From Woeseiaceae bacterium (GTDB lineage: Bacteria > Pseudomonadota > Gammaproteobacteria > Steroidobacterales > Woeseiaceae), in NCBI GenBank assembly GCA_022866645.1, contig JALHUQ010000066.1, positions 1 through 5,410 on the forward strand: DNA of 5,410 nt, in the 5' to 3' direction. Below are positions 1 to 5,410 of this stretch, piece after piece. Under the pieces are notes generated by a model, which saw only the letters and a program-made list of their open reading frames with translations, ran no database searches and had not been told where the DNA came from. The translations under genes were made by a program, and so were the position numbers. How positions within the stretch are numbered: position 1 is the first letter of the stretch; each line of letters opens with the position of its first letter.

Positions 1-1
1 C

Positions 2-442
2 CTGCGCATCGACAACCGTTCGCAGCAGGCGGCACTGGACGGCGACCTGCAGATCAATTCGGTTCTGTGGTCCTGCGGCGAGAATACCAAGGGTCAGACG
101 CTGGCGGGCACCGCGGTAACCGAAGAAGCGTTTGCGACCAATGATGCAAGCTATGGACAGGGTGGCCAGTTCGCGACCATAACGGCCGGCGCAGCAACCA
201 GTCCGACCGCGAACAACGATACAGAGTTACAGCTGCTCGGCGGCTCGCTGGGTATCGCATCGCTGCCGTGGAACACATCACTGATCGACAACGCAGCGCC
301 GGTTGCGACGTCCGAGCCTTCCGCCGGCCCCGGCGAACATCTTGGCGCGCTGGCGGTTGGCGGCAGTGACTGGACGGCCGACTGGACCTACGGCATTCAC
401 AGCGGCAATCGCGCCGAGGCCCTGTGGTTCGAAACGCTATAG
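2..442 (+). CDS. C-terminal part of a probable secreted/surface protein, 5' end outside the window
   Basis: An open frame runs from the window edge to a TAG at 440-442, giving 146 residues with no start codon of its own needed; the N-terminus lies upstream. The visible part is rich in small and polar residues (A, G, T, S, N, D), with one Cys at visible residue 25 and no membrane helix, as expected of an exported protein. The opening stretch (LRIDNRSQQAALDGDLQINS) resembles a rung of a right-handed beta-helix. The end (HLGALAVGGSDWTADWTYGI) recalls a tail I remember from large secreted proteins encoded next to TonB-dependent receptors, which often reads as IGA..(10-15)..DWTAGWT. That similarity is from memory, not a search. 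It lies 57 bases upstream of the receptor gene on the same strand, so a surface partner role is inferred. Function and substrate are not recognisable. The reading frame itself is well supported; the family is tentative. Confidence 0.75.
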   Translation: MRIDNRSQQAALDGDLQINSVLWSCGENTKGQTLAGTAVTEEAFATNDASYGQGGQFATITAGAATSPTANNDTELQLLGGSLGIASLPWNTSLIDNAAPVATSEPSAGPGEHLGALAVGGSDWTADWTYGIHSGNRAEALWFETL

Positions 443-453
443 CGCGCTATAGC
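436..453. repeat. 18-bp perfect palindrome spanning the stop codon of the upstream gene
   Basis: The sequence GCTATAGCGCGCTATAGC equals its own reverse complement and contains two copies of the 8-mer GCTATAGC. It covers the last two codons and the TAG stop of the upstream gene, and its final three bases are also the first three of the 451-477 hairpin. In RNA the two structures could not both form completely. It could be an operator-like dyad, a weak hairpin or chance; nothing in the sequence decides. Confidence 0.6.
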
Positions 454-477
454 CAGGCGTCGCGGGGATGCCTGGCT
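451..477 (+). terminator. Hairpin after the upstream gene, probable weak terminator
   Basis: An 8-bp perfect stem AGCCAGGC / GCCTGGCT (451-458 with 470-477) can be extended inward by G-U, U-A and C-G pairs to 11 bp, leaving the 5-base loop GCGGG (462-466). It starts 8 bases after the TAG. The following bases are only TTC and then an A-rich stretch, so there is no proper U-tract. It may terminate inefficiently, act with a protein factor, or protect the 3' end of the upstream mRNA while letting some transcription through to the receptor gene. Confidence 0.5.
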
Positions 478-488
478 TTCAAAAACAC

Positions 489-495
489 GGGGTGA
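489..495 (+). promoter_or_regulatory. Ribosome binding site supporting the GTG start of the receptor
   Basis: GGGGTGA lies 4 bases before the GTG at 500 and shares the GGTGA core that pairs with the 3' end of 16S rRNA. The later ATG codons at 554 and 557 have no such purine run in front of them. Starting there would also remove the positively charged n-region of the signal peptide. This site therefore favours GTG 500. Confidence 0.6.
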
Positions 496-499
496 AATT

Positions 500-3244
500 G
501 TGACTGCACAAAAAAACAAACCGGCCACGCAGCAATTGCTGCGTGGCCTCTGCATGATGCTGGTATTCGGCATTGCACAGGCACAGGAAATACAGACACC
601 TGAGATTGCACCGCCGCCGCAGCCGGCCGCGGTCATCGATGAGGTAGTGGTAACCGGGCGCTTTCTTAGCTCGAGCCAGCAACTGGTCAACGAACGCATC
701 ACTGATAGCGCGGTCGTCGACCTGCTGGACGCTGAAACGATACAGCGACTGGGTGACTCGACCGTCGGTTCGGCGTTGCGGCGGGTCCCGGGCCTGTCAC
801 TGGTCGCTGACAAGTTCGTCTACATTCGGGGTCTCGGCGAGCGCTATTCCTCCAGCTTCCTGAATGGCGCACAGATACCGTCACCGGACCTGACGCGAAA
901 CGTCATACCTCTGGATGTCTTCCCGACCTCCGTAGTGCAGTCGCTGCGCGTGCAAAAAGCCTGGTCGCCGGACCTGCCGGCGAATTTCGGCGGTGGTGCC
1001 GTAGATATCCGCACCAAGGGTATTCCGGATGCGTTCACCGCACTGTTCGAAATCGGCTCAGGTTACAACTCGCTGAGTTCCGGCGCCGGCCTCAGTTATG
1101 CCGGTGGAAGCGATGACAAGTTCGGTACCGACGACGGCACGCGTGCACTGTCACCGAATATCCTCGACGTGATCAATCAGTACCAGGGCGACGTCAGCGT
1201 GCAAAATATCCTGAGCACGATGCAGCGGCAGGATCCAACGGCGACGATGGCAGACGCACAGGCTGTGAATCGGTCACTCGGCCTGGAATTGAACCGCAAC
1301 ATTGGCGTGCAGACGAATAACATGCCAGCCGATATACGCGTACGTGGCGGTATTGGTAATCAGTACGAAGTCGGCCGCGACTGGGAACTCGGTTTTGGTA
1401 TCGGCGGCTCATACCAGACGGACTGGCGCAAGACCACGTCCGTCGCGACCAACTTCAATTTCCCCGACCAGCGCACGAGCACCGAGGAAGAAACCACGTA
1501 TTCGGTGAACATGGCCGGTACAGCCAGTCTCGGCGCCACTTTCCTGCAAGATCACACGATTGCGACGACTACGCTTTGGTTGCGCAATACCGATGATGAA
1601 ACGGCAACGCGTGATTTCTTTAACGAAAACCGCGAGATTCAGGATGGCCTCGGATTTCGCGGCTACCGGTTGCAATACGAGCAGCGCGAGATGCTGACCA
1701 ACCAGGTGACCGGTACGCATTACCTCGGCGACGCCACCCGGGAACGCTTTCCTTTCCTCGACAGGCTGCTCGGTTTCGTGCCAACTGAAACCAGCATTTC
1801 CTGGTTCCTGTCGGACTCCGAAGCCACGACCGATATTCCGAACCAGGTCGAAATCGCCTCACAAACCGTCACGAATCCGACAACGGGCGCCGTCCTTGCC
1901 GAGCAGGTCGCGCTTAGCAACACTGCCGGCGATTTCCGGTTTACGGACCTCGAAGATCAGGTACAGAACTACGGCTGGTCATTCAAGTTGCCTTTCGATC
2001 GCAACCACAACAGCTTCGCGCTTAGCGGCGGTTACAGCCATGCGCGAAAAGCGCGCAGCTACCGGCAGACACAGTTGAGCCTTGGCCCGAATGCGGTCGC
2101 CGACAACTCGGCGTTGCAGGGTTCGCTGGACAACGTGTTCTCGGATAGCAACATCAGCAGCGACTCGAACAACTTCCTGTTCGACCGCCAGGGAACCAAC
2201 AACGAAAGCTACCTCGCAGCGACAATGACCGATGCTGTGTTCGGCAACGTGGAATGGATCTGGGACGACACCTGGCGAATCTCCACCGGGGCACGTTGGG
2301 AAGATTATCGGCAGGCAGCCGTGAACTGGAATCCCTACGGTTTTTCAGAGGACAACCCGCAAGTGACCACCGATCCGGACGAACTTGCCGCTGGCACATT
2401 CTACGAAGACAAGGTTTATCCGGCCGCCTCGGTTACCTATATGAGCGACTGGCTCGCCGATACATTCCAGTTGCGCCTGGGCTGGAGCCAAACCGCGGTA
2501 CGGCCTGACCTTCGGGAAATCACCGGCGCGAGCTACATCGACCCTATTACGGATGACCTGACTCGCGGCAACCCCGGAGTACAGCCCGCTGACCTGGACA
2601 ACTATGACCTGCGTGCCGAATGGTTCTTCGGCAACGGCGACAACTTCACGATGACGCTGTTCCGCAAGGACATCGAGAAGCCCATCGAGTACTTTGAATC
2701 GGCGGCCAGCGACACGACGGTCGCCCGCGAAATCGTCAACGCCACCTCTGCAACGGTTCAGGGCGTCGAGTTCGAGGCGCTGAAGAAGCTGGATTTCCTC
2801 GGCAGCGCATTCGAGACACTTTTTGTGCAGGGCAACGTCACCCTCCAGGATTCCGAGCTGGTCTGCGACCTGAATGCGGCAAACTCCTGCGCAGCCGATT
2901 CACCGACGAATGCAGTTCGCAAGCTTAGCGGCGCATCGGACTACGTGGCGAACGTGACGTTGGGTTTTGACTCGCCCGACGCAAAACACACGGCGTCACT
3001 GATCTACAACGTGTTCGGCGAGCGCCTGTACGTTGCTGGCCGCAACGGCGCACCGGATGGCTTCGAACAGCCCTTCCACTCCCTCGATTTCACCTACTTC
3101 TGGTACCCGACGGAGAACATCACCCTGAAGCTCAAGGCACAGAACCTGCTGGACAACAGCATCAGCATTGAGCGCAACGGCATTCAGACCTACGCGGAAG
3201 ACCCGGGCCAGACCTTCGGTATCGTGTTTAGCTGGTCTCTATAG
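500..3244 (+). CDS. TonB-dependent outer-membrane receptor (plug plus beta-barrel)
   Basis: This 914-residue protein is a TonB-dependent receptor: an outer-membrane barrel that imports a bound substrate using energy passed on by TonB-ExbB-ExbD. A signal peptide is visible (charged n-region with K5, K7, R15; hydrophobic 17-26; likely cleavage after AQA at 28). A short proline-rich linker (34-42) follows, then a TonB-box-like DEVVVTG at 47-53. The plug covers about 62-175, with family-typical stretches YIRGLGERYSSSFLNGAQIP (108-127) and FGGGAVDIRTK (163-173). The rest is barrel, ending in the usual LKAQNLLDN segment (878-886) and a last strand GIVFSWSL. There is too little room before the plug for an STN signalling domain, so direct anti-sigma control is unlikely. 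Two cysteines nine positions apart (C789, C797) sit in a probable surface loop and could form a disulfide. The final residue is Leu rather than the usual aromatic residue. The substrate cannot be told. The start is GTG with an SD at 489-495. Confidence 0.95.
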   Translation: MTAQKNKPATQQLLRGLCMMLVFGIAQAQEIQTPEIAPPPQPAAVIDEVVVTGRFLSSSQQLVNERITDSAVVDLLDAETIQRLGDSTVGSALRRVPGLSLVADKFVYIRGLGERYSSSFLNGAQIPSPDLTRNVIPLDVFPTSVVQSLRVQKAWSPDLPANFGGGAVDIRTKGIPDAFTALFEIGSGYNSLSSGAGLSYAGGSDDKFGTDDGTRALSPNILDVINQYQGDVSVQNILSTMQRQDPTATMADAQAVNRSLGLELNRNIGVQTNNMPADIRVRGGIGNQYEVGRDWELGFGIGGSYQTDWRKTTSVATNFNFPDQRTSTEEETTYSVNMAGTASLGATFLQDHTIATTTLWLRNTDDETATRDFFNENREIQDGLGFRGYRLQYEQREMLTNQVTGTHYLGDATRERFPFLDRLLGFVPTETSISWFLSDSEATTDIPNQVEIASQTVTNPTTGAVLAEQVALSNTAGDFRFTDLEDQVQNYGWSFKLPFDRNHNSFALSGGYSHARKARSYRQTQLSLGPNAVADNSALQGSLDNVFSDSNISSDSNNFLFDRQGTNNESYLAATMTDAVFGNVEWIWDDTWRISTGARWEDYRQAAVNWNPYGFSEDNPQVTTDPDELAAGTFYEDKVYPAASVTYMSDWLADTFQLRLGWSQTAVRPDLREITGASYIDPITDDLTRGNPGVQPADLDNYDLRAEWFFGNGDNFTMTLFRKDIEKPIEYFESAASDTTVAREIVNATSATVQGVEFEALKKLDFLGSAFETLFVQGNVTLQDSELVCDLNAANSCAADSPTNAVRKLSGASDYVANVTLGFDSPDAKHTASLIYNVFGERLYVAGRNGAPDGFEQPFHSLDFTYFWYPTENITLKLKAQNLLDNSISIERNGIQTYAEDPGQTFGIVFSWSL
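523..548 (-). terminator. 26-bp perfect palindrome in the receptor signal-peptide codons; terminator-like on the minus strand
   Basis: GGCCACGCAGCAA (523-535) is followed without spacer by its exact reverse complement (536-548). Allowing a 4-base loop, the stem is 11 bp and GC-rich. It covers codons 8-17 of the receptor. Just upstream on the + strand are AAAAAAA (510-516) and AAA (518-520). Read on the minus strand, the hairpin is therefore followed after GG by UUUGUUUUUUU, the layout of an intrinsic terminator. On the + strand there is no U-tract, so it would not stop receptor transcription, but the hairpin would form 20 bases after the start codon and could hinder translation. The palindrome is directly visible; either function is inferred. 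Confidence 0.55.
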
Positions 3245-3273
3245 AAAAGCAGTTTCAACCCCCCCCGCACCTG

Positions 3274-3300
3274 AGGCCCCACCGTTGGGGCCTTTTTTTT
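3274..3300 (+). terminator. Strong intrinsic terminator of the receptor gene
   Basis: An 8-bp stem AGGCCCCA / TGGGGCCT (3274-3281 with 3286-3293) closes a 4-base loop CCGT. It runs directly into eight T residues (3293-3300, the first also in the stem). It begins 29 bases after the receptor stop codon and is preceded by a run of eight C (3259-3266). This is a textbook Rho-independent terminator and separates the receptor unit from the downstream cluster. Confidence 0.92.
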
Positions 3301-3423
3301 AGGCGGTATTGCACGACCGCTGCCGGAATAGCAATGACAGATTCCATGCGGAGTAATCCTGTTGCCAGGTCTCAAATCGACAAATAAGCGTTAACATGCT
3401 CCTGGAGACAGACTCACTGCGTT

Positions 3424-3427
3424 GGAG
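3424..3427 (+). promoter_or_regulatory. Ribosome binding site that fixes the lipoprotein start at ATG 3434
   Basis: GGAG sits 6 bases before ATG 3434. An in-frame TTG at 3422 would add four residues (MELT) but overlaps this SD and has no SD of its own. ATG 3434 also gives a clean signal sequence beginning MKR. Confidence 0.75.
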
Positions 3428-3433
3428 CTTACG

Positions 3434-4243
3434 ATGAAAAGAATAATTGCTTTGTTGACCCTGGTAGCTATGTTTGCCGGTTGCGACCGGCCGGCAACAG
3501 AATCCGAACCTGTTGCAAATGATCAGGAACCCGCGGCAGCTGTCGACGCCGAGCTTTCCATTTACGCGGCAGCCGTCGCCAGCGCGACACGTCCGGAAGC
3601 AGATCGCGCCAGCGACGCCGGCCGTAAGCCCGAAGCGGTGCTCGAGTTTCTTGGTATCCAGCCGGGCGATGTCGTTCTCGAGATGTGGGCCGGCGGTGGT
3701 TACTACACTGAACTACTTTCTAAGGTAGTTGGTGAAAGTGGCAAAGTCGTTGTGCACGCGAACACGCCGATCCTGAATTTCGCTGGTGAAGCTCACACGA
3801 TGCGGCATGCTGACAATCGCCTGCCCAACGCCGAGGTCCTGCTCGCCGAGAACAATGAGCTTGCACTCGAGGCCGACAGCTTTGATGCAGCAACAATCAT
3901 TCTCAATTATCACGACCTCTACTGGTCGTCAGAAGAATACGGCTGGGATGTGATCGACGTGCCTGCTTTCCTGGCCGAGCTGTACAAGGGCATCAAGCCT
4001 GGTGGAACGCTCGGTATCGTCGATCATCAGGCCGTTAGCGGGTCGCCCGCGGAAACCGGCAATACGCTGCATCGCATCGATTCGGCGATTGTAATCGCTG
4101 AACTCGAGGGCGTCGGCTTCGTCCTCGAAGGAGAAAGCAATGTGTTGGCCAATCCCGAAGACGATCATACGAAGGGCGTCTTCGACCCGGAGATACGCGG
4201 CAAGACAGATCGTTACGTGCTGCGCTTCAGGAAGCCTGAATAA
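3434..4243 (+). CDS. Lipoprotein with class I methyltransferase fold (COG4798-like)
   Basis: The product has 269 residues. It begins with a lipoprotein-type signal, MKRIIALLTLVAMFAGC, with lipobox FAGC and Cys17 as the predicted lipidated residue. Asp18 follows at position +2, which in the enterobacterial Lol rule favours retention in the inner membrane. A low-complexity A/E/P linker runs to about 40. The rest matches, from memory, the COG4798 'predicted methyltransferase' family: RPEADRASDAGRKPEAVLEF (53-72), a motif I-like glycine loop LEMWAGGGYYTE (82-93), NYHDLYW (148-154), KPGGTLGIVDH (178-188), HRID (203-206) and the C-terminal DPEIRGKTDRYVLRFRKP (251-268). A SAM-dependent methyl transfer is therefore suggested, but the substrate is unknown. 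SAM is not known to be available in the periplasm, so another ligand or a non-enzymatic role is possible. It is the first gene of a tight cluster; its TAA abuts the next ATG with no gap. Confidence 0.88.
   Translation: MKRIIALLTLVAMFAGCDRPATESEPVANDQEPAAAVDAELSIYAAAVASATRPEADRASDAGRKPEAVLEFLGIQPGDVVLEMWAGGGYYTELLSKVVGESGKVVVHANTPILNFAGEAHTMRHADNRLPNAEVLLAENNELALEADSFDAATIILNYHDLYWSSEEYGWDVIDVPAFLAELYKGIKPGGTLGIVDHQAVSGSPAETGNTLHRIDSAIVIAELEGVGFVLEGESNVLANPEDDHTKGVFDPEIRGKTDRYVLRFRKPE
4229..4234 (+). promoter_or_regulatory. Probable ribosome binding site for the epimerase-like gene, inside the preceding gene
   Basis: AGGAAG lies 9 bases before ATG 4244, within the last codons of the lipoprotein gene. 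The ATG follows the TAA (4241-4243) directly, so ribosomes ending on the first gene may also reinitiate here. Both routes would tie the expression of the two genes. Confidence 0.5.
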
Positions 4244-5347
4244 ATGAAATCCTCACGACGAAGTTTTATCCGCACTGCATCTGCCATCGGCGCCCTCGCG
4301 GCGTTGCCAGGCTGGGCTTGTACTCAAAGTACTGCGCGTAAATCGCTAGCCATCCTGATTCTGGGTGGGACAGGGTTTATCGGGCCGCATGAGATTAACT
4401 ACGCCTTATCTCGCGGTCACAAAGTCAGCATGTTCAATCGTGGCAAGACGGCGCCGGGCCTGTTTCCAGACGTAGAGACACTCATCGGCGATCGGGATGA
4501 TCAGCTAGCGGCACTGAAAGGCCGGGATTGGGACGCGGTCATCGACAACTCGGGGTTCTATCCGCGCCACGTGCGTCTCTCCGCCGAGTTGCTGAAGGGG
4601 CACGTGGGTCAGTACATGTACGTTTCCAGCATCTCTGCTTATGCCGACACGCTGACCTTGGAGGACGACGAATTTACTTCACCGTACGCAGTGATGGACG
4701 ATCCGACGGATGAATCGGACCCGATTTACGGCGAGACGTATGGCCCCCGCAAGGCCTTGTGCGAGCAGGAAGTCACGAAAGTCTTTGGTGACAAGGCCAT
4801 CAATGTCCGTCCCGGCATCATCACCGGCACCGGCGACCCGACCGAGCGTCTGCGTCACTGGCTGGTGCGCATGGTGGCTGGTAACGAGATATTGGTTCCG
4901 GGGGTGGAAGATTTGCCGGTGCAATACATCGATGCCGCTGACATGTGCGGCTGGATGGTGCGCATGCTGGAAGATGGCAAAGGAAGTGGCCCTTATAACG
5001 CGGTCGGTGCTGAAGAGCCGTATCGCGCGAGACCGCTCCTTGAAGGACTTCGCGATGCGATCGGTTCGACGTCGACATTGACCTGGATCGATTGGGAATG
5101 GATTCGGAAGGAAACCTCAGAAAATCCGAACTACGGTCCGTGGTATGGGGAAGGCCCCATTCCCTTCATGCAGGTCAATAATGACAGGGCGATTGCAACA
5201 GGGCTGACGTTCAGACCCATCGCGGATACCGCGAAGGATATGATCGCCAAACTGGATGAACACATTGTTCGGGAAGGTCGACAAAGCGGATTCGATGCGG
5301 ACACGGAAGCGGCGCTATTAAAGAAGTGGCACGCGGAAAAGGGCTAA
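4244..5347 (+). CDS. Tat-exported NAD(P)-binding epimerase/dehydratase-family protein
   Basis: The protein has 367 residues. The N-terminus holds a twin-arginine signal, SRRSFIR (4-10), followed by a hydrophobic stretch (about 11-25). Export would be in folded form by TatABC. Cleavage near GWA|C (25/26) is possible, but Trp at -2 makes a true lipobox doubtful. A Rossmann fold of the extended SDR type follows: LAILILGGTGFIG (35-47) with the GxxGxxG nucleotide loop, DAVIDNSG (97-104), YVSSISAY (126-133) with Ser128/129, and YGPRK (166-170) giving the catalytic Tyr166 and Lys170 of YxxxK. VQYIDAADM (226-234) is also typical of the family. The active-site set looks complete, so an NAD(P)-dependent sugar-type epimerase, dehydratase or reductase is likely. 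The true substrate is unknown. Tat export suits a protein that binds its dinucleotide in the cytoplasm and carries it out. It is second in the cluster, with zero spacing after the methyltransferase-like lipoprotein. Confidence 0.93.
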   Translation: MKSSRRSFIRTASAIGALAALPGWACTQSTARKSLAILILGGTGFIGPHEINYALSRGHKVSMFNRGKTAPGLFPDVETLIGDRDDQLAALKGRDWDAVIDNSGFYPRHVRLSAELLKGHVGQYMYVSSISAYADTLTLEDDEFTSPYAVMDDPTDESDPIYGETYGPRKALCEQEVTKVFGDKAINVRPGIITGTGDPTERLRHWLVRMVAGNEILVPGVEDLPVQYIDAADMCGWMVRMLEDGKGSGPYNAVGAEEPYRARPLLEGLRDAIGSTSTLTWIDWEWIRKETSENPNYGPWYGEGPIPFMQVNNDRAIATGLTFRPIADTAKDMIAKLDEHIVREGRQSGFDADTEAALLKKWHAEKG

Positions 5348-5350
5348 GGA
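5346..5350 (+). promoter_or_regulatory. Ribosome binding site of the last gene, overlapping the preceding stop codon
   Basis: AAGGA shares two bases with the TAA at 5345-5347. It lies 3 bases before ATG 5354 and 6 bases before ATG 5357; the second distance is the more usual one and favours the second ATG. Confidence 0.65.
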
Positions 5351-5356
5351 CTCATG

Positions 5357-5410
5357 ATGACGTTATCCAAACCACCTTACGAGCGCACGCTGTATCCTGA
5401 AATCGAACCC
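5357..5410 (+). CDS. Start of a probable proline iminopeptidase (alpha/beta hydrolase), cut by the window end
   Basis: Eighteen codons are visible, MTLSKPPYERTLYPEIEP, running open to the window edge. An in-frame ATG at 5354 would add one Met; the SD spacing favours 5357. The segment LYPEIEP near the N-terminus is characteristic, as I remember it, of prolyl aminopeptidases (alpha/beta hydrolases of peptidase family S33), which remove an N-terminal proline from peptides. The catalytic region lies outside the window, so the call rests on one short stretch. No signal peptide is visible, so the enzyme would be cytoplasmic, unlike its two upstream neighbours. The gap of 9 bases after the epimerase stop places it in the same likely operon. 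Confidence 0.6.
   Translation, partial: MTLSKPPYERTLYPEIEP

Noticed and set aside
554..559. ATG codons at 554 and 557 as the true start of the receptor, which would leave the 26-bp palindrome non-coding
   Set aside because: No ribosome binding site lies in front of them and the resulting N-terminus MMLVFGIAQAQ would lack positive charges before the hydrophobic stretch. GTG 500 has both an SD and a charged n-region. The alternative is not fully excluded.
397..813. Minus-strand open frame of 138 codons across the receptor start, near the minus-strand terminator-like hairpin
   Set aside because: It is antisense to a clear receptor gene, has a composition of S, R and T typical of shadow frames, shows no family motif, and would have the terminator-like hairpin in its middle rather than at its end.
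3303..3345. Short inverted repeats in the spacer (GCGGT/ACCGC, ATTGC/GCAAT, GGAAT/ATTCC)
   Set aside because: Each is only 5 bp with loops of 8 or more bases, and they overlap one another; this is expected by chance.
3362..3397. Possible sigma-70 promoter upstream of the lipoprotein gene (TTGCCA at 3362-3367)
   Set aside because: The -35-like hexamer matches 5 of 6, but at 16-18 bases spacing there is no acceptable -10; the TAACAT at 3392-3397 is too far away. A promoter is expected in this spacer but cannot be placed.
3422..3433. TTG at 3422 as the start of the lipoprotein gene
   Set aside because: It overlaps the SD that serves ATG 3434 and adds MELT before a signal peptide that already starts correctly with MKR.
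1..5410. Mobile elements, CRISPR arrays, tRNA or rRNA genes, riboswitches
   Set aside because: No spaced direct repeats, transposase or integrase motifs, cloverleaf or conserved rRNA stretches were seen on either strand; the non-coding parts are short and accounted for.

Overview
The window reads as a piece of a Gram-negative chromosome, most likely a marine or environmental gammaproteobacterium or a relative. The evidence is a TonB-dependent outer-membrane receptor, a lipoprotein signal, a twin-arginine (Tat) signal, moderately high GC and AGGA/GGAG ribosome binding sites. The genus cannot be fixed from the sequence. All genes supported here lie on the + strand; no RNA gene, CRISPR array, transposase or integrase was seen.

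Left part (1-3300). The window opens inside the last 146 codons of a probable secreted protein, which ends at 442 and is followed by a hairpin (451-477) of terminator type. At 500 a GTG start opens a 914-residue TonB-dependent receptor with plug and barrel but no STN signalling domain. It is closed by a textbook intrinsic terminator (3274-3300). The junction between the two genes is crowded with dyads: an 18-bp perfect palindrome across the upstream stop codon (436-453), the 451-477 hairpin, and a 26-bp perfect palindrome inside the signal-peptide codons of the receptor (523-548). The last one, read on the minus strand, is followed by a U-rich run and looks like an intrinsic terminator.

Right part (3434-5410). 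After a 133-base spacer comes a tight + strand cluster: a lipoprotein with a methyltransferase fold (COG4798-like), a Tat-signal NAD(P)-binding epimerase/dehydratase-like protein whose ATG directly abuts the preceding stop, and the first codons of what looks like a proline iminopeptidase. Spacings of 0 and 6-9 bases suggest one operon.

How they may work together: the receptor and the truncated upstream protein are plausibly a surface pair for uptake or binding of an unknown substrate. The downstream operon is separated from them by a strong terminator and need not be functionally linked. Its oddity is that two proteins with folds that normally use cytoplasmic cofactors (SAM and NAD(P)) both carry export signals. 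No complete new system can be claimed from this window; the best leads are the dyad cluster around the receptor start and the exported cofactor-type enzymes.
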